DNA of 35,253 bases from positions 1 to 35,253 of the forward strand of contig CAYSJU010000020.1 in NCBI GenBank assembly GCA_964431495.1, written 5' to 3'. This document shows, one piece after another, positions 16,338-23,360 of the stretch (positions are counted from its first letter, which is position 1; every line of letters starts with the position of its first letter). The notes beneath the pieces are model-generated. The model made no database searches. It saw only the letters and a program-made list of their open reading frames with translations, and had not been told where the DNA came from. Source of the DNA: CAYSJU01 sp964431495. Its GTDB lineage: Bacteria > Omnitrophota > Gorgyraeia > Tantalellales > Tantalellaceae. Position numbers and translations under genes: made by a program.

Positions 16338-17138
16338 ATGCGGCTAAAATTAATGGTAAGGATCATGTATGGATACTGGAAAAGGAAGGTCAAATTCTTT
16401 TTCAGGTATGTCGGGGGATCGCTGATCCTCCTGTGCCAGACTGTTTTCTGGACGTTCATTCCGCCGTTCAGGAAGAGGCAGACGCTGGAACAGATGAACA
16501 GGATCGGTGTTGCTTCTTTTCCGATAGTGTTCCTGATAAGTCTTTTTACGGGTATAGTCCTTGCGCTACAGAGCGCTTATCAGATGAGGAAAGTGGCAGC
16601 CGAGATGTATATCGCGTCTCTTGTCGCTTTATCAGTGACCAGAGAGCTGGGGCCCGTGCTTACCGCGCTTATCATCGCCGGCCGGTGCGGGGCGTCCATA
16701 ACAGCCGAACTGGGGACAATGAGGGTGACGGAACAGGTCGACGCGCTGGAGACGCTCTCGGCCAATCCCGTCAAATATCTTGTGGTTCCAAGGTTTCTGG
16801 CATTGTTGTTCATGGTGCCGCTTTTAACGATCTACGCTGATTTTTTCGGCATTATTGGCGGATATTTGATCGGCGTAGGAAAGTTGAACATAACCCATGC
16901 CATGTACGTGAAAATGACTTTTGATCCCATGAAGATAAAGGATCTCGTAACAGGGCTTATAAAGAGCGTGTCATTCGCGATGATCATATGTAATATATCC
17001 TGTTTTGAAGGCCTTAATTCCGAAGGCGGGGCGGAAGGCGTCGGCATAGCCACGACCTTCAGCGTGGTCAGAAGTTTTATACTGATAATCGTAGCCGACT
17101 GTTTTTTTACGGCGCTGTTTTATTTTGTGTTCAGATAA
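16338..17138 (+). CDS. mlaE: MlaE family ABC transporter permease
   Basis: Inner-membrane permease of an MCE-type lipid transporter. The 266-residue protein has the family hallmarks: FPIVFLISLFTGIVLALQSAYQ, LGPVLTALIIAGRCGASITAELGTM and MRVTEQVDALETLSANPVKYLVVPRFLA, followed by several membrane helices to the C-terminus. AAAAGG lies eight bases before the ATG. The ATPase (mlaF) and MCE protein (mlaD) follow directly, so a complete inner-membrane complex is encoded. In E. coli this complex moves phospholipids between the outer and inner membranes; direction here is unknown. MlaB, MlaC and MlaA genes are not in the window. Confidence 0.95.
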   Translation: MRLKLMVRIMYGYWKRKVKFFFRYVGGSLILLCQTVFWTFIPPFRKRQTLEQMNRIGVASFPIVFLISLFTGIVLALQSAYQMRKVAAEMYIASLVALSVTRELGPVLTALIIAGRCGASITAELGTMRVTEQVDALETLSANPVKYLVVPRFLALLFMVPLLTIYADFFGIIGGYLIGVGKLNITHAMYVKMTFDPMKIKDLVTGLIKSVSFAMIICNISCFEGLNSEGGAEGVGIATTFSVVRSFILIIVADCFFTALFYFVFR

Positions 17139-17169
17139 CAGAGGATAAAAGTCAAAATAAGAGGTAAGA

Positions 17170-17925
17170 ATGATCGAGATCAATAACCTGTACAAGTCGT
17201 TCGGCGGGCGGCAGGTCTTAAAAGACGTGAACCTGAAGGTCAAGACGGGAGAGTCACTGGTCATTATAGGCCGGAGCGGATGCGGGAAAAGCGTTATGCT
17301 TAAGCATATTATCGGCATTATGAGGCCCAATTCCGGAAATGTGAACATTGATGGTGTGGACATAACGAAGATCGACAGCAAGGAACTCGACGAGGTGCGC
17401 ATGAAATTCGGTATGCTTTTCCAGGGCGCGGCACTGTTCGATTCATTGACCGTATTTGAGAACGTGGGATTCCAGCTCATTGAATACACGGACAAAAGTT
17501 ACAGGGAGATAAGGGGGCGCGTGGCGGAATGCCTGAAGATGGTCGGATTGAAAGGAATAGAAAAATTAAAACCCGCCGAGCTCTCCGGGGGGATGAAAAA
17601 AAGGGTCGGGCTGGCCAGGGCGATCTCCATGTCCCCCGAGATCATATTGTTCGACGAGCCGACCACTGGCGTTGACCCCATAATGGGAGACATTATCAAC
17701 GACATGATCAGGGATCTGCATGATAAACTTAAAGTGACGTCCATTACTGTTACGCATGACATGAAAAGCGCGTATAAGATAGCGGACAGGATCTGTATGA
17801 TCTACGATAAAAAGCTCGTGGAGGTCGGGACGCCGACAGAGGCGCAGGATTCCACCAACGAGTACGTTAGACAGTTTGTTACCGGGACCGCTAAAGGTCC
17901 TTTAACCGAAGAATGGGAGAACTAA
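17170..17925 (+). CDS. mlaF: MlaF family ABC transporter ATPase
   Basis: ATPase subunit of the MCE lipid transporter, 251 residues. The Walker A motif GRSGCGKSV includes Lys40; the signature is LSGGMKKRVGLARAI and Walker B is IILFDEPTTGVDPIMG, with the switch histidine in TVTHD. The GGMKKR and TTGVDP forms are typical of the MlaF/Ttg2A group and set it apart from general importers. An AGAGGT ribosome binding site precedes the ATG. It lies 31 bp after mlaE and 13 bp before mlaD. Confidence 0.95.
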   Translation: MIEINNLYKSFGGRQVLKDVNLKVKTGESLVIIGRSGCGKSVMLKHIIGIMRPNSGNVNIDGVDITKIDSKELDEVRMKFGMLFQGAALFDSLTVFENVGFQLIEYTDKSYREIRGRVAECLKMVGLKGIEKLKPAELSGGMKKRVGLARAISMSPEIILFDEPTTGVDPIMGDIINDMIRDLHDKLKVTSITVTHDMKSAYKIADRICMIYDKKLVEVGTPTEAQDSTNEYVRQFVTGTAKGPLTEEWEN

Positions 17926-17938
17926 AAGGAGAAAGAAG

Positions 17939-18670
17939 ATGTTCAGAGACGAAAAAGTTGAACTCAAAGTCGGATTATTCGTTGGTATTGGCATGGTTCT
18001 GATGTTTCTGATCGTTTTTTCCATAAAGGATATTACGTTGATCGGAAAGGGGTACGGATTAAATGTCCTTTTCAAATACGTAAACGGACTCACGGAAAAC
18101 TCGCCGGTCAGGTTTGCCGGGGTCCATGTCGGGGAGGTGAGAGATATACAAATTTACAACATTAAGGAAACCGGGGAGACGCAAGTCAGGGTAAATGTCC
18201 GGGTCAAAAGCAATATCCAGATCGAAGACGATTCAATCGCCAGGATAAACACCCTCGGGCTCTTAGGCGAGCAGTATCTTGAGTTATCTCCCGGAAAATC
18301 CAAGAATTTCCTTCCGCAAGGCGCCACCATAATAGGCCGGGATCCTGTCCAGGTACAGAAACAGATGGAAAGGGTCAATGAGTTCATGGCTTCCATGTCA
18401 ACCATCGTGGATCACGTTGCAAAAGGCGAGGGGACCATAGGCAGGCTTCTGATGGAAGATACCATCTATGACGACCTGGAGGTGATCTTCGGCAGGCTGA
18501 GGGGCGGGGAAGGGACCGTAGGCAAGCTTCTCGTGGAAGAGAAGATATACAATGATATGGAGGATTTTGTAGCAGATATTAAGGCCAACCCGTGGAAGCT
18601 TCTTTCAAAGCCAAGAAAGACGCGCCAATCCACTACACAAAAGCGCGGCACGGAGATCGGCACACGCTAA
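17939..18670 (+). CDS. mlaD: MlaD family MCE-domain lipid-binding protein
   Basis: Substrate-binding ring subunit of the Mla-type transporter, 243 residues. One N-terminal membrane helix (about residues 11-31, VGLFVGIGMVLMFLIVFSI) anchors it to the inner membrane. A single MCE domain follows (YGLNVLFKYVNGLTENSPVRFAG, VHVGEVRDI, TLGLLGEQYLELSPG). The C-terminus holds two helical repeats of the pattern GEGT-x-G-x-LL-x-E with I-Y-x-D (about 160-210), usual in longer MCE proteins. It then ends in a basic tail. AAAGGAG precedes the ATG. It completes the mlaE-mlaF-mlaD set. Confidence 0.94.
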   Translation: MFRDEKVELKVGLFVGIGMVLMFLIVFSIKDITLIGKGYGLNVLFKYVNGLTENSPVRFAGVHVGEVRDIQIYNIKETGETQVRVNVRVKSNIQIEDDSIARINTLGLLGEQYLELSPGKSKNFLPQGATIIGRDPVQVQKQMERVNEFMASMSTIVDHVAKGEGTIGRLLMEDTIYDDLEVIFGRLRGGEGTVGKLLVEEKIYNDMEDFVADIKANPWKLLSKPRKTRQSTTQKRGTEIGTR

Positions 18671-18682
18671 TTTTCATTCCAG

Positions 18683-18732
18683 TGTCATCCCGATCGAGGC
18701 CGAGGGACAGGCTTAAGGCGAGTCGGGGGATA
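18683..18732. repeat. Possible dispersed GTCATCCC-type repeat
   Basis: The 95-bp gap between mlaD and the next gene contains TGTCATCCCGATCGAG followed by CCGAGGGAC and, about 13 bp on, GAGTCGGGGGAT. The beginning and end are partly complementary (ATCCC against GGGAT). It resembles the imperfect GTCATCCCGA-type palindromic repeats I recall being scattered through many bacterial genomes. Only one copy is in this window, so it rests on memory rather than on internal comparison. Confidence 0.35.
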
Positions 18733-18765
18733 TATAACCATTTTTTATAAGGAAAGGAAGCAAAC

Positions 18766-19827
18766 GTGAACACATTACGATTAATAAGGATCTTCTTTTT
18801 TATTTTATGCGGCATCTGCGGATATTATCTGGGATTTCTCTTTATGGGCGAGGTGAAGCAGGGGGCGCTTTTCGGAGGCCTCGCCGGCCTGATATTCGCT
18901 TTTATCTTAATACTTGTCGAGATCAGACTGAGGAATGTTTCCCTGCGCGATCTTTCCGCCGGGGTCTTCGGCCTCATATTCGGGTTTTTTATCGCGTGGC
19001 TTTTGACCCTGATATTGCGGCTCATTCCAATGAGCGAGACAATTTATGCGGTCTTCCAGATACTTTTCACGCTTATCTTCTGTTACCTGGGCATGACCAT
19101 CTCGATGAAAGGTAAAGATGAGTTCAATCTCATTATACCGTACGTGCGGTTCTCCCGCGAGGACCGGAGGGAGCAGTTGTTTTTGCTGGATACCAGCGTT
19201 ATTATCGACGGCCGTATCTCCGAGATATGCGGCACGGGTTTCCTGGAAGGGAAACTGGTCGTGCCGAGGTTCATCCTGCAGGAACTCCAGTACATAGCGG
19301 ATTCCTCCGACGAGACAAAACGCGTCAGGGGACGCAGGGGGCTTGATATACTTAACATGCTTAAGAAAGTGCCGGGGAGCGAGATCATTGTTCATGATGA
19401 GACCTTCCCGAGCATTAAAGCGGTTGATGCCAAGCTTGTACACCTGGCAAAAATACTGGACTGCCGCGTGATAACCAATGATTTCAACCTTAATAAGGTC
19501 GCCAAGATAGAAGGGGTCACGGTCCTTAATATCAATGACCTGGCCAATGCCATGCGGCTTGTGGTGTTCCCGGGAGAAGAGATGAATGTTTACATCCGGA
19601 AGGAAGGCAAGGAGAGGAACCAGGGCGTGGCGTTCATGGACGACGGGACTATGATCGTCGTGGATAACGCGAGAAGATATCTTAACAATAACGTGAAAGT
19701 ATCAGTGACAAGTGTTCTCCAGACGTCTGCCGGCCGCATGATCTTCGCGAATCTGGTTGAAAAGCAGCAGAATCGCAATAAGCCGCAGAATCGTAGTAAG
19801 CCACAGGACCGTAGACAGGGGGCCTAA
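18766..19827 (+). CDS. YacL-like membrane protein with PIN and TRAM domains
   Basis: Integral membrane putative ribonuclease, 353 residues, with GTG start preceded by GGAAAGGAAG. Four membrane helices span about residues 5-115. A PIN domain follows, with acidic residues in LLDTSVIIDGRI, ETKRVRGRRGLDIL and CRVITNDFNLNKVA. A TRAM domain (about 275-335) includes GVAFMDDGTMIVVDNAR. This is the architecture of B. subtilis YacL, whose gene also lies between the clpC region and ispF. The C-terminal tail is an 18-bp tandem repeat (three units from 19768 to 19821) giving QNRNKP, QNRSKP and QDRRQG, which is not part of the conserved domains. Function is not established; PIN-fold nuclease activity is inferred. 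Confidence 0.93.
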   Translation: MNTLRLIRIFFFILCGICGYYLGFLFMGEVKQGALFGGLAGLIFAFILILVEIRLRNVSLRDLSAGVFGLIFGFFIAWLLTLILRLIPMSETIYAVFQILFTLIFCYLGMTISMKGKDEFNLIIPYVRFSREDRREQLFLLDTSVIIDGRISEICGTGFLEGKLVVPRFILQELQYIADSSDETKRVRGRRGLDILNMLKKVPGSEIIVHDETFPSIKAVDAKLVHLAKILDCRVITNDFNLNKVAKIEGVTVLNINDLANAMRLVVFPGEEMNVYIRKEGKERNQGVAFMDDGTMIVVDNARRYLNNNVKVSVTSVLQTSAGRMIFANLVEKQQNRNKPQNRSKPQDRRQGA

Positions 19828-19833
19828 TTTATA

Positions 19834-19918
19834 ACAGAGGTCAAATGACAGACTCTAGATGCTGTGGGAAGCTTATATTAGATTATTAGTCAATAGATTC
19901 TGATTTCTGTCTTCTGAA
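19834..19918 (+). repeat. Heptamer-periodic repeat array B (upstream of ispF)
   Basis: After the PIN/TRAM gene, ACAGAGG (19834-19840), TCAAATG, ACAGACT (19848-19854) and CTAGATG run in register at 7-bp steps. On the right side TTCTGAT (19898), TTCTGTC (19905) and TTCTGAA (19912) start exactly 7 bp apart. Left and right halves are complementary in type (CAGA against TCTG). It occupies most of the 113-bp gap and stops 22 bp before the ispF start. Confidence 0.68.
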
Positions 19919-19940
19919 ACGCATATAAGGCGGCGAATAC

Positions 19941-20414
19941 ATGAGAATAGGCATCGGATACGATATACACAGGCTGGTCAAAGGCCGGCCATTGATATTG
20001 GGCGGGGTTGAAATACCCTTTTCCAAAGGGCTCGATGGGCATTCAGACGCTGATGTCCTGTTACACGCCGTGTGTGATTCTATTCTGGGTGCTATCGGGG
20101 AGAAGGATATCGGCGCAAGATTCCCTGACACTGATCCCGGATATAAGGGGATATCAAGCAGGGAGCTATTAGGGGATGTGAGGGAGCTTATGGACAGTAA
20201 AGCTTTAAAGGTCAATAACCTTGACTGCGTGGTTATCGCGGAAGAGCCGAAGATCGGGCCCTATAGGGATACGATGATAAAGATGACGGCTGATATCCTG
20301 CGGGTTTCGCCGGGCGACGTAAATATCAAAGGGAAGACCGGAGAGAAACTGGGGGCTGTCGGGAGAGGCGAGGCGATCGCGGCCCAGGCAGCAGTGTTGC
20401 TTGCCGCAAAATAA
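19941..20414 (+). CDS. ispF: 2-C-methyl-D-erythritol 2,4-cyclodiphosphate synthase
   Basis: Makes the cyclic diphosphate intermediate of the non-mevalonate isoprenoid pathway. It has 157 residues, full length. Zinc ligands Asp8 and His10 are in GYDIHRL, and the third histidine is in GHSDADVLLHAV. Further family segments are GEKDIGARFPDTDP, VIAEEPKIGPY and NIKGKTGEKLGAVGRGE-type sequence near the C-terminus. AAGGCGG precedes the ATG. The usual partner ispD is not adjacent here, unlike in B. subtilis where it lies between yacL and ispF. cysE follows 48 bp later. Confidence 0.98.
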   Translation: MRIGIGYDIHRLVKGRPLILGGVEIPFSKGLDGHSDADVLLHAVCDSILGAIGEKDIGARFPDTDPGYKGISSRELLGDVRELMDSKALKVNNLDCVVIAEEPKIGPYRDTMIKMTADILRVSPGDVNIKGKTGEKLGAVGRGEAIAAQAAVLLAAK

Positions 20415-20426
20415 AGGGAACGCAGT

Positions 20427-20444
20427 GGTTTGATTTATCAAACC
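20427..20444 (+). repeat. TTTGAT-type palindrome upstream of cysE
   Basis: GGTTTGAT (20427-20434) and ATCAAACC (20437-20444) form a perfect 8-bp stem around a TT loop in the ispF-cysE gap. It is the same arm type as at 24347 and 28535 but without a CTAC foot. The cysE ribosome binding site AAGGAG starts 6 bp after it. Confidence 0.75.
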
Positions 20445-20462
20445 CAAAACAAGGAGATAAAA

Positions 20463-21194
20463 ATGTGCTTGCTGGATATCCTTATTATAATAGCTGTCCT
20501 GGTCTTCGTGTATTATACCGTGGCAAGGGTCTTTTTCAAGGCAGAGATCAAGGCTGTTTTTGAAAGGGATCCCGCGGCGACTGGATACGCGGAAATAATT
20601 TTCACGTACTCCGGACTCCATGCGTTAATATCTTACAGGATCGCACATTCTCTATTGAAGAAAAAGATCCCTTTTATCCCGCGTTTTTTATCCCAGGCAA
20701 CAAAATGGATAACGGGGATCGAGATACATCCCGGAGCCGCGATAGGCAAAGGGTTCTTCATCGACCACGGAATGGGCGTGGTCATAGGTGAGACCTCGAT
20801 CATCGGGGATAATGTTACCCTGTTCCAGGGAGTCACGCTCGGTGGCACTGGCAAGGAAAAAGGCAAGCGGCATCCCACGATCGGCAATAATGTCGTAATA
20901 GGCGCCGGGGCCAAGATACTCGGGGATATCAAAGTGGGAAACAACGTAAATGTCGGCGCGAACGCCGTTGTCATACGCAATATTCCGGATGACTCCACTG
21001 TCGTCGGCGTTCCCGGCCGTATAGCCAGGAAACTCGGGAAAAGGCTCCCCGCCGGCATAAACCTGGACCATACCACTTTACCGGACCCGCTCCAGCAGTC
21101 CCTGGAAAAGCTGCAGCACGAGATAGACAATATTGAGGAAGAGATACATGATTACCATAAGGGCAAGGAGAAAGGGCGCGGAGATAGTTCATAG
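20463..21194 (+). CDS. cysE: Serine O-acetyltransferase
   Basis: Acetylates L-serine, the committed step to cysteine. The start at 20463 has AAGGAG six bases upstream; a longer frame to 20430 runs through the palindrome and is rejected. The 243-residue protein begins with a hydrophobic segment (CLLDILIIIAVLVFVYYTVA), unusual for the soluble enzyme and perhaps a membrane anchor. A left-handed beta-helix of hexapeptide repeats follows (IHPGAAIGKGFFIDHGMGVVIG and onward), with the catalytic His in DHGMG and an ETSIIGDNV turn. The C-terminal tail is charged. The length and short N-terminal part fit the EpsC/plant-like CysE group. cysS lies next, linking cysteine synthesis to its tRNA charging, the same order as in B. 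subtilis. Confidence 0.93.
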   Translation: MCLLDILIIIAVLVFVYYTVARVFFKAEIKAVFERDPAATGYAEIIFTYSGLHALISYRIAHSLLKKKIPFIPRFLSQATKWITGIEIHPGAAIGKGFFIDHGMGVVIGETSIIGDNVTLFQGVTLGGTGKEKGKRHPTIGNNVVIGAGAKILGDIKVGNNVNVGANAVVIRNIPDDSTVVGVPGRIARKLGKRLPAGINLDHTTLPDPLQQSLEKLQHEIDNIEEEIHDYHKGKEKGRGDSS

Positions 21195-21260
21195 TTGCTA
21201 GTTGGTAGTTCGTAGATGTATAACATAAACTCCGAACTCCGAACTCCGAACCCCGAACTA
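21185..21260 (+). repeat. Heptamer-periodic inverted repeat array C (cysE-cysS gap)
   Basis: Four 7-mers of the form TAGTTNN run from 21185 to 21212 (TAGTTCA, TAGTTGC, TAGTTGG, TAGTTCG). After a short spacer there are four more, AACTCCG three times and AACCCCG once, from 21228 to 21255, ending in GAACTA at 21260. The two halves are an imperfect inverted repeat with 31-nt arms (21185-21215 and 21230-21260), 22 of 31 positions matching. The array covers the cysE stop codon and fills the gap, so cysS has no clear ribosome binding site. Confidence 0.78.
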
Positions 21261-21264
21261 TACG

Positions 21265-22722
21265 ATGATAACCTTATACAACACCCTGACGCGAAAAAAA
21301 GAAGAATTTAAGCCTATAGAAAAGGGCAAAGTGAAGTTGTACGTGTGCGGTCCCACTGTATATGATGTTCCGCATATCGGTCATGCCAGGAGCGCCTACG
21401 TCTTCGAGGTCATCAGGAGTTATTTTGAATACAAGGGATACGACGTTCTTTTCGTGAGGAACGTTACGGACGTGGACGATAAGATCATAAACAAGGCTGG
21501 CGGGGAACTTGTTGAATCTGGAGAGGATCCAATTGAGGGCCGGCTGAAGGAAAAAGTCGTTGAAGTGGCCGGCCGTTATCTTGATGTTTATCATAAAGAA
21601 ATGGCCACACTTGGTATAAGGCCGCCGGTGGTTGAGCCGAAAGCCACGGAGAGCATCGACGAGATGATACGGTTCACCGAAGTCCTTGTCGAGAAAGGAT
21701 ACGCTTACGCGGCAGGCGGGGATGTTTATTTCAGCGTTGAAAAGTTCGCCGGATACGGGAAACTCTCCGGACAGGATAAGGACCAGATGCTGCACGGGGT
21801 CCGCATAGACGCGGACGAAAAAAAACGCCATCAGCTTGATTTTGCCCTGTGGAAGGAAGCCAAGCCCGGAGAGCCTTCATGGGGAAGCCCCTGGGGACAA
21901 GGTCGTCCCGGGTGGCATATAGAATGCTCTGTCATGAGCACTAATATACTGGGGCCGCAGTTCGATATCCACGGCGGCGGACTGGACCTTATATTCCCGC
22001 ATCACGAAAATGAGATCGCCCAGGCAGAAGCGGCTACCGGTAAGGGTTTTGCCAATTACTGGATCCATAACGGCCTTCTCAGCGTCAATGGCGAGAAGAT
22101 GTCTAAATCTCTTGGTAACTATATAACGATCTCCGCTTTTCTGGAAAAGCACAAGGACCCCGACCTTTTAAAGATCTCGTTCCTGAACAGCCATTACCGC
22201 AGTCCGGTAGATTACAATGACGAGAAGATCGGAGAAGCAGCCAGCTCCAAGCAGAGGATAATGATATTTCTCGAAAAAGTGGATAGATTGCTTTCGAAAA
22301 CAGAGGGCAGAGAACAGAAGACAGAAACGAAAGATGTTAAGATGATAAGCGGCCTGGAGCAAAGGTTTGAAGAGGCCATGGATGATGATTTCAATACCCC
22401 GGTTGCGCTTTCTGTTGTTTTTGACGCTGTGCGTCTTGGCAATGAGCGGCTCCAGGAGGAAGAAACGGATGAAGCGAAAGCTTGCGTGACCGGCGCTCTA
22501 AAGGATTGTATCCTGAGATTTGCCGGGGTTTTTGGGATTTCGCTGAAAGCCGTCAGCATGGGCGAGGAAGAAGCCGCTGGAATAGAACGGCTTATCACGG
22601 AACGCGAATGCGCCAGAAAGGAAAAGAAATACGGCGAAGCCGATAAGATACGGCAGAAACTCAATGAAATGGGAATAGTCATTGAAGACACACCGGAAGG
22701 GGCGGTATGGCGAAAGGATTGA
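21265..22722 (+). CDS. cysS: Cysteinyl-tRNA synthetase
   Basis: Charges tRNA-Cys. It has 485 residues, class I. Zinc ligand Cys28 lies in YVCGPTVYD, the HIGH motif is residues 37-40, and GWHIECSVMS and GLDLIFPHHENEIAQ supply the other zinc ligands. KMSKSLGN is intact. Near residues 343-356, between the catalytic core and the C-terminal helical domain, the reading frame contains four exact-register 7-mers (22301-22328) encoding TEGREQKTETK, a polar stretch that looks like a repeat accommodated in a linker. The DALR-type helical domain and a C-terminal tail complete it. No clear ribosome binding site precedes the ATG because a heptamer array abuts it. Its 3' end overlaps tmk by 16 bp. Confidence 0.97.
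   Translation: MITLYNTLTRKKEEFKPIEKGKVKLYVCGPTVYDVPHIGHARSAYVFEVIRSYFEYKGYDVLFVRNVTDVDDKIINKAGGELVESGEDPIEGRLKEKVVEVAGRYLDVYHKEMATLGIRPPVVEPKATESIDEMIRFTEVLVEKGYAYAAGGDVYFSVEKFAGYGKLSGQDKDQMLHGVRIDADEKKRHQLDFALWKEAKPGEPSWGSPWGQGRPGWHIECSVMSTNILGPQFDIHGGGLDLIFPHHENEIAQAEAATGKGFANYWIHNGLLSVNGEKMSKSLGNYITISAFLEKHKDPDLLKISFLNSHYRSPVDYNDEKIGEAASSKQRIMIFLEKVDRLLSKTEGREQKTETKDVKMISGLEQRFEEAMDDDFNTPVALSVVFDAVRLGNERLQEEETDEAKACVTGALKDCILRFAGVFGISLKAVSMGEEEAAGIERLITERECARKEKKYGEADKIRQKLNEMGIVIEDTPEGAVWRKD
22301..22328 (+). repeat. Heptamer-periodic array D inside cysS
   Basis: CAGAGGG, CAGAGAA, CAGAAGA and CAGAAAC begin at 22301, 22308, 22315 and 22322, exactly 7 bp apart, within the cysS coding frame. 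The CAGA core matches arrays A and B; CAGAAGACAGAAA is shared with the reverse complement of array B (19905-19917 region). The reading frame stays open through it. Confidence 0.72.
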
Positions 22723-23360
22723 CAAAGGGTCTCTTTATAACGTTTGAAGGCCCGGAAGGATGCGGTAAAAGCACGCATTCCCGCCGGATATATGAAGATC
22801 TTCTATCTCGCGGCTATGAAGCGGTTTTTACGGCTGAGCCAGGGGGGACTTCCCTTGGCAGCAGGATAAGGGAGATACTTCTTGAAAGAGAGGATATATC
22901 CTTCAATCCGGCCGCGGAATTATTCCTTTTTGAAGCTGACAGGGCCCAGCACATGGCGGAAGTGATCATGCCGGCGCTTGAAGAGGGGAAAGTGGTCGTA
23001 TGCGACCGCTTTAATACTGCCACTTTCGCATACCAGGGGTATGGGCTGGGCATGGATATGAAAGAAATAGAAGCGCTCGACGATATGGCCACCAAAGGCG
23101 TGAGCCCGGATCTGACCATCCTCCTGGACATTGACGTGGAGACCGGCCTCCAGCGGGTCGGACGGGAACGGGCGGCCGATAAGATGGAGCAGAGGAGCAG
23201 AGAATTCCATCAGAGGGTGCGTCAGGGATATCTTTATCTGGCGAAGAAGGATTCCGGACAAATACGCGTTCTGGAGTCAACTGGCGAGGTCGATGCCGTG
23301 TATAAACTCGTGAAAGAGGAAGTCTATGGTTTTATTGAGCGACATAAGGGGACAGGATAA
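22707..23360 (+). CDS. tmk: Thymidylate kinase
   Basis: Phosphorylates dTMP to dTDP for DNA synthesis. The 217-residue protein has the P-loop GPEGCGKST, TAEPGGTSLGSRIREILL with the conserved EPGG, the DR motif in VVVCDRFNTATFAYQGYG, and a lid region (VGRERAADKMEQRSREFHQRV). AAGGGG within the end of cysS precedes the ATG, and the gene overlaps cysS by 16 bp and holB by 35 bp. Neighbouring tmk and holB is a common bacterial arrangement. Confidence 0.97.
   Translation: MAKGLTKGLFITFEGPEGCGKSTHSRRIYEDLLSRGYEAVFTAEPGGTSLGSRIREILLEREDISFNPAAELFLFEADRAQHMAEVIMPALEEGKVVVCDRFNTATFAYQGYGLGMDMKEIEALDDMATKGVSPDLTILLDIDVETGLQRVGRERAADKMEQRSREFHQRVRQGYLYLAKKDSGQIRVLESTGEVDAVYKLVKEEVYGFIERHKGTG

Noticed and set aside
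17132..17145. Two CAGA units 7 bp apart at the end of mlaE
   Set aside because: Only two units, one of them within the mlaE coding end, which is expected by chance and does not make an array.
21185..21260. CRISPR-like array
   Set aside because: Units are 7 bp with no spacers, and no cas genes are present. It is a heptamer repeat.
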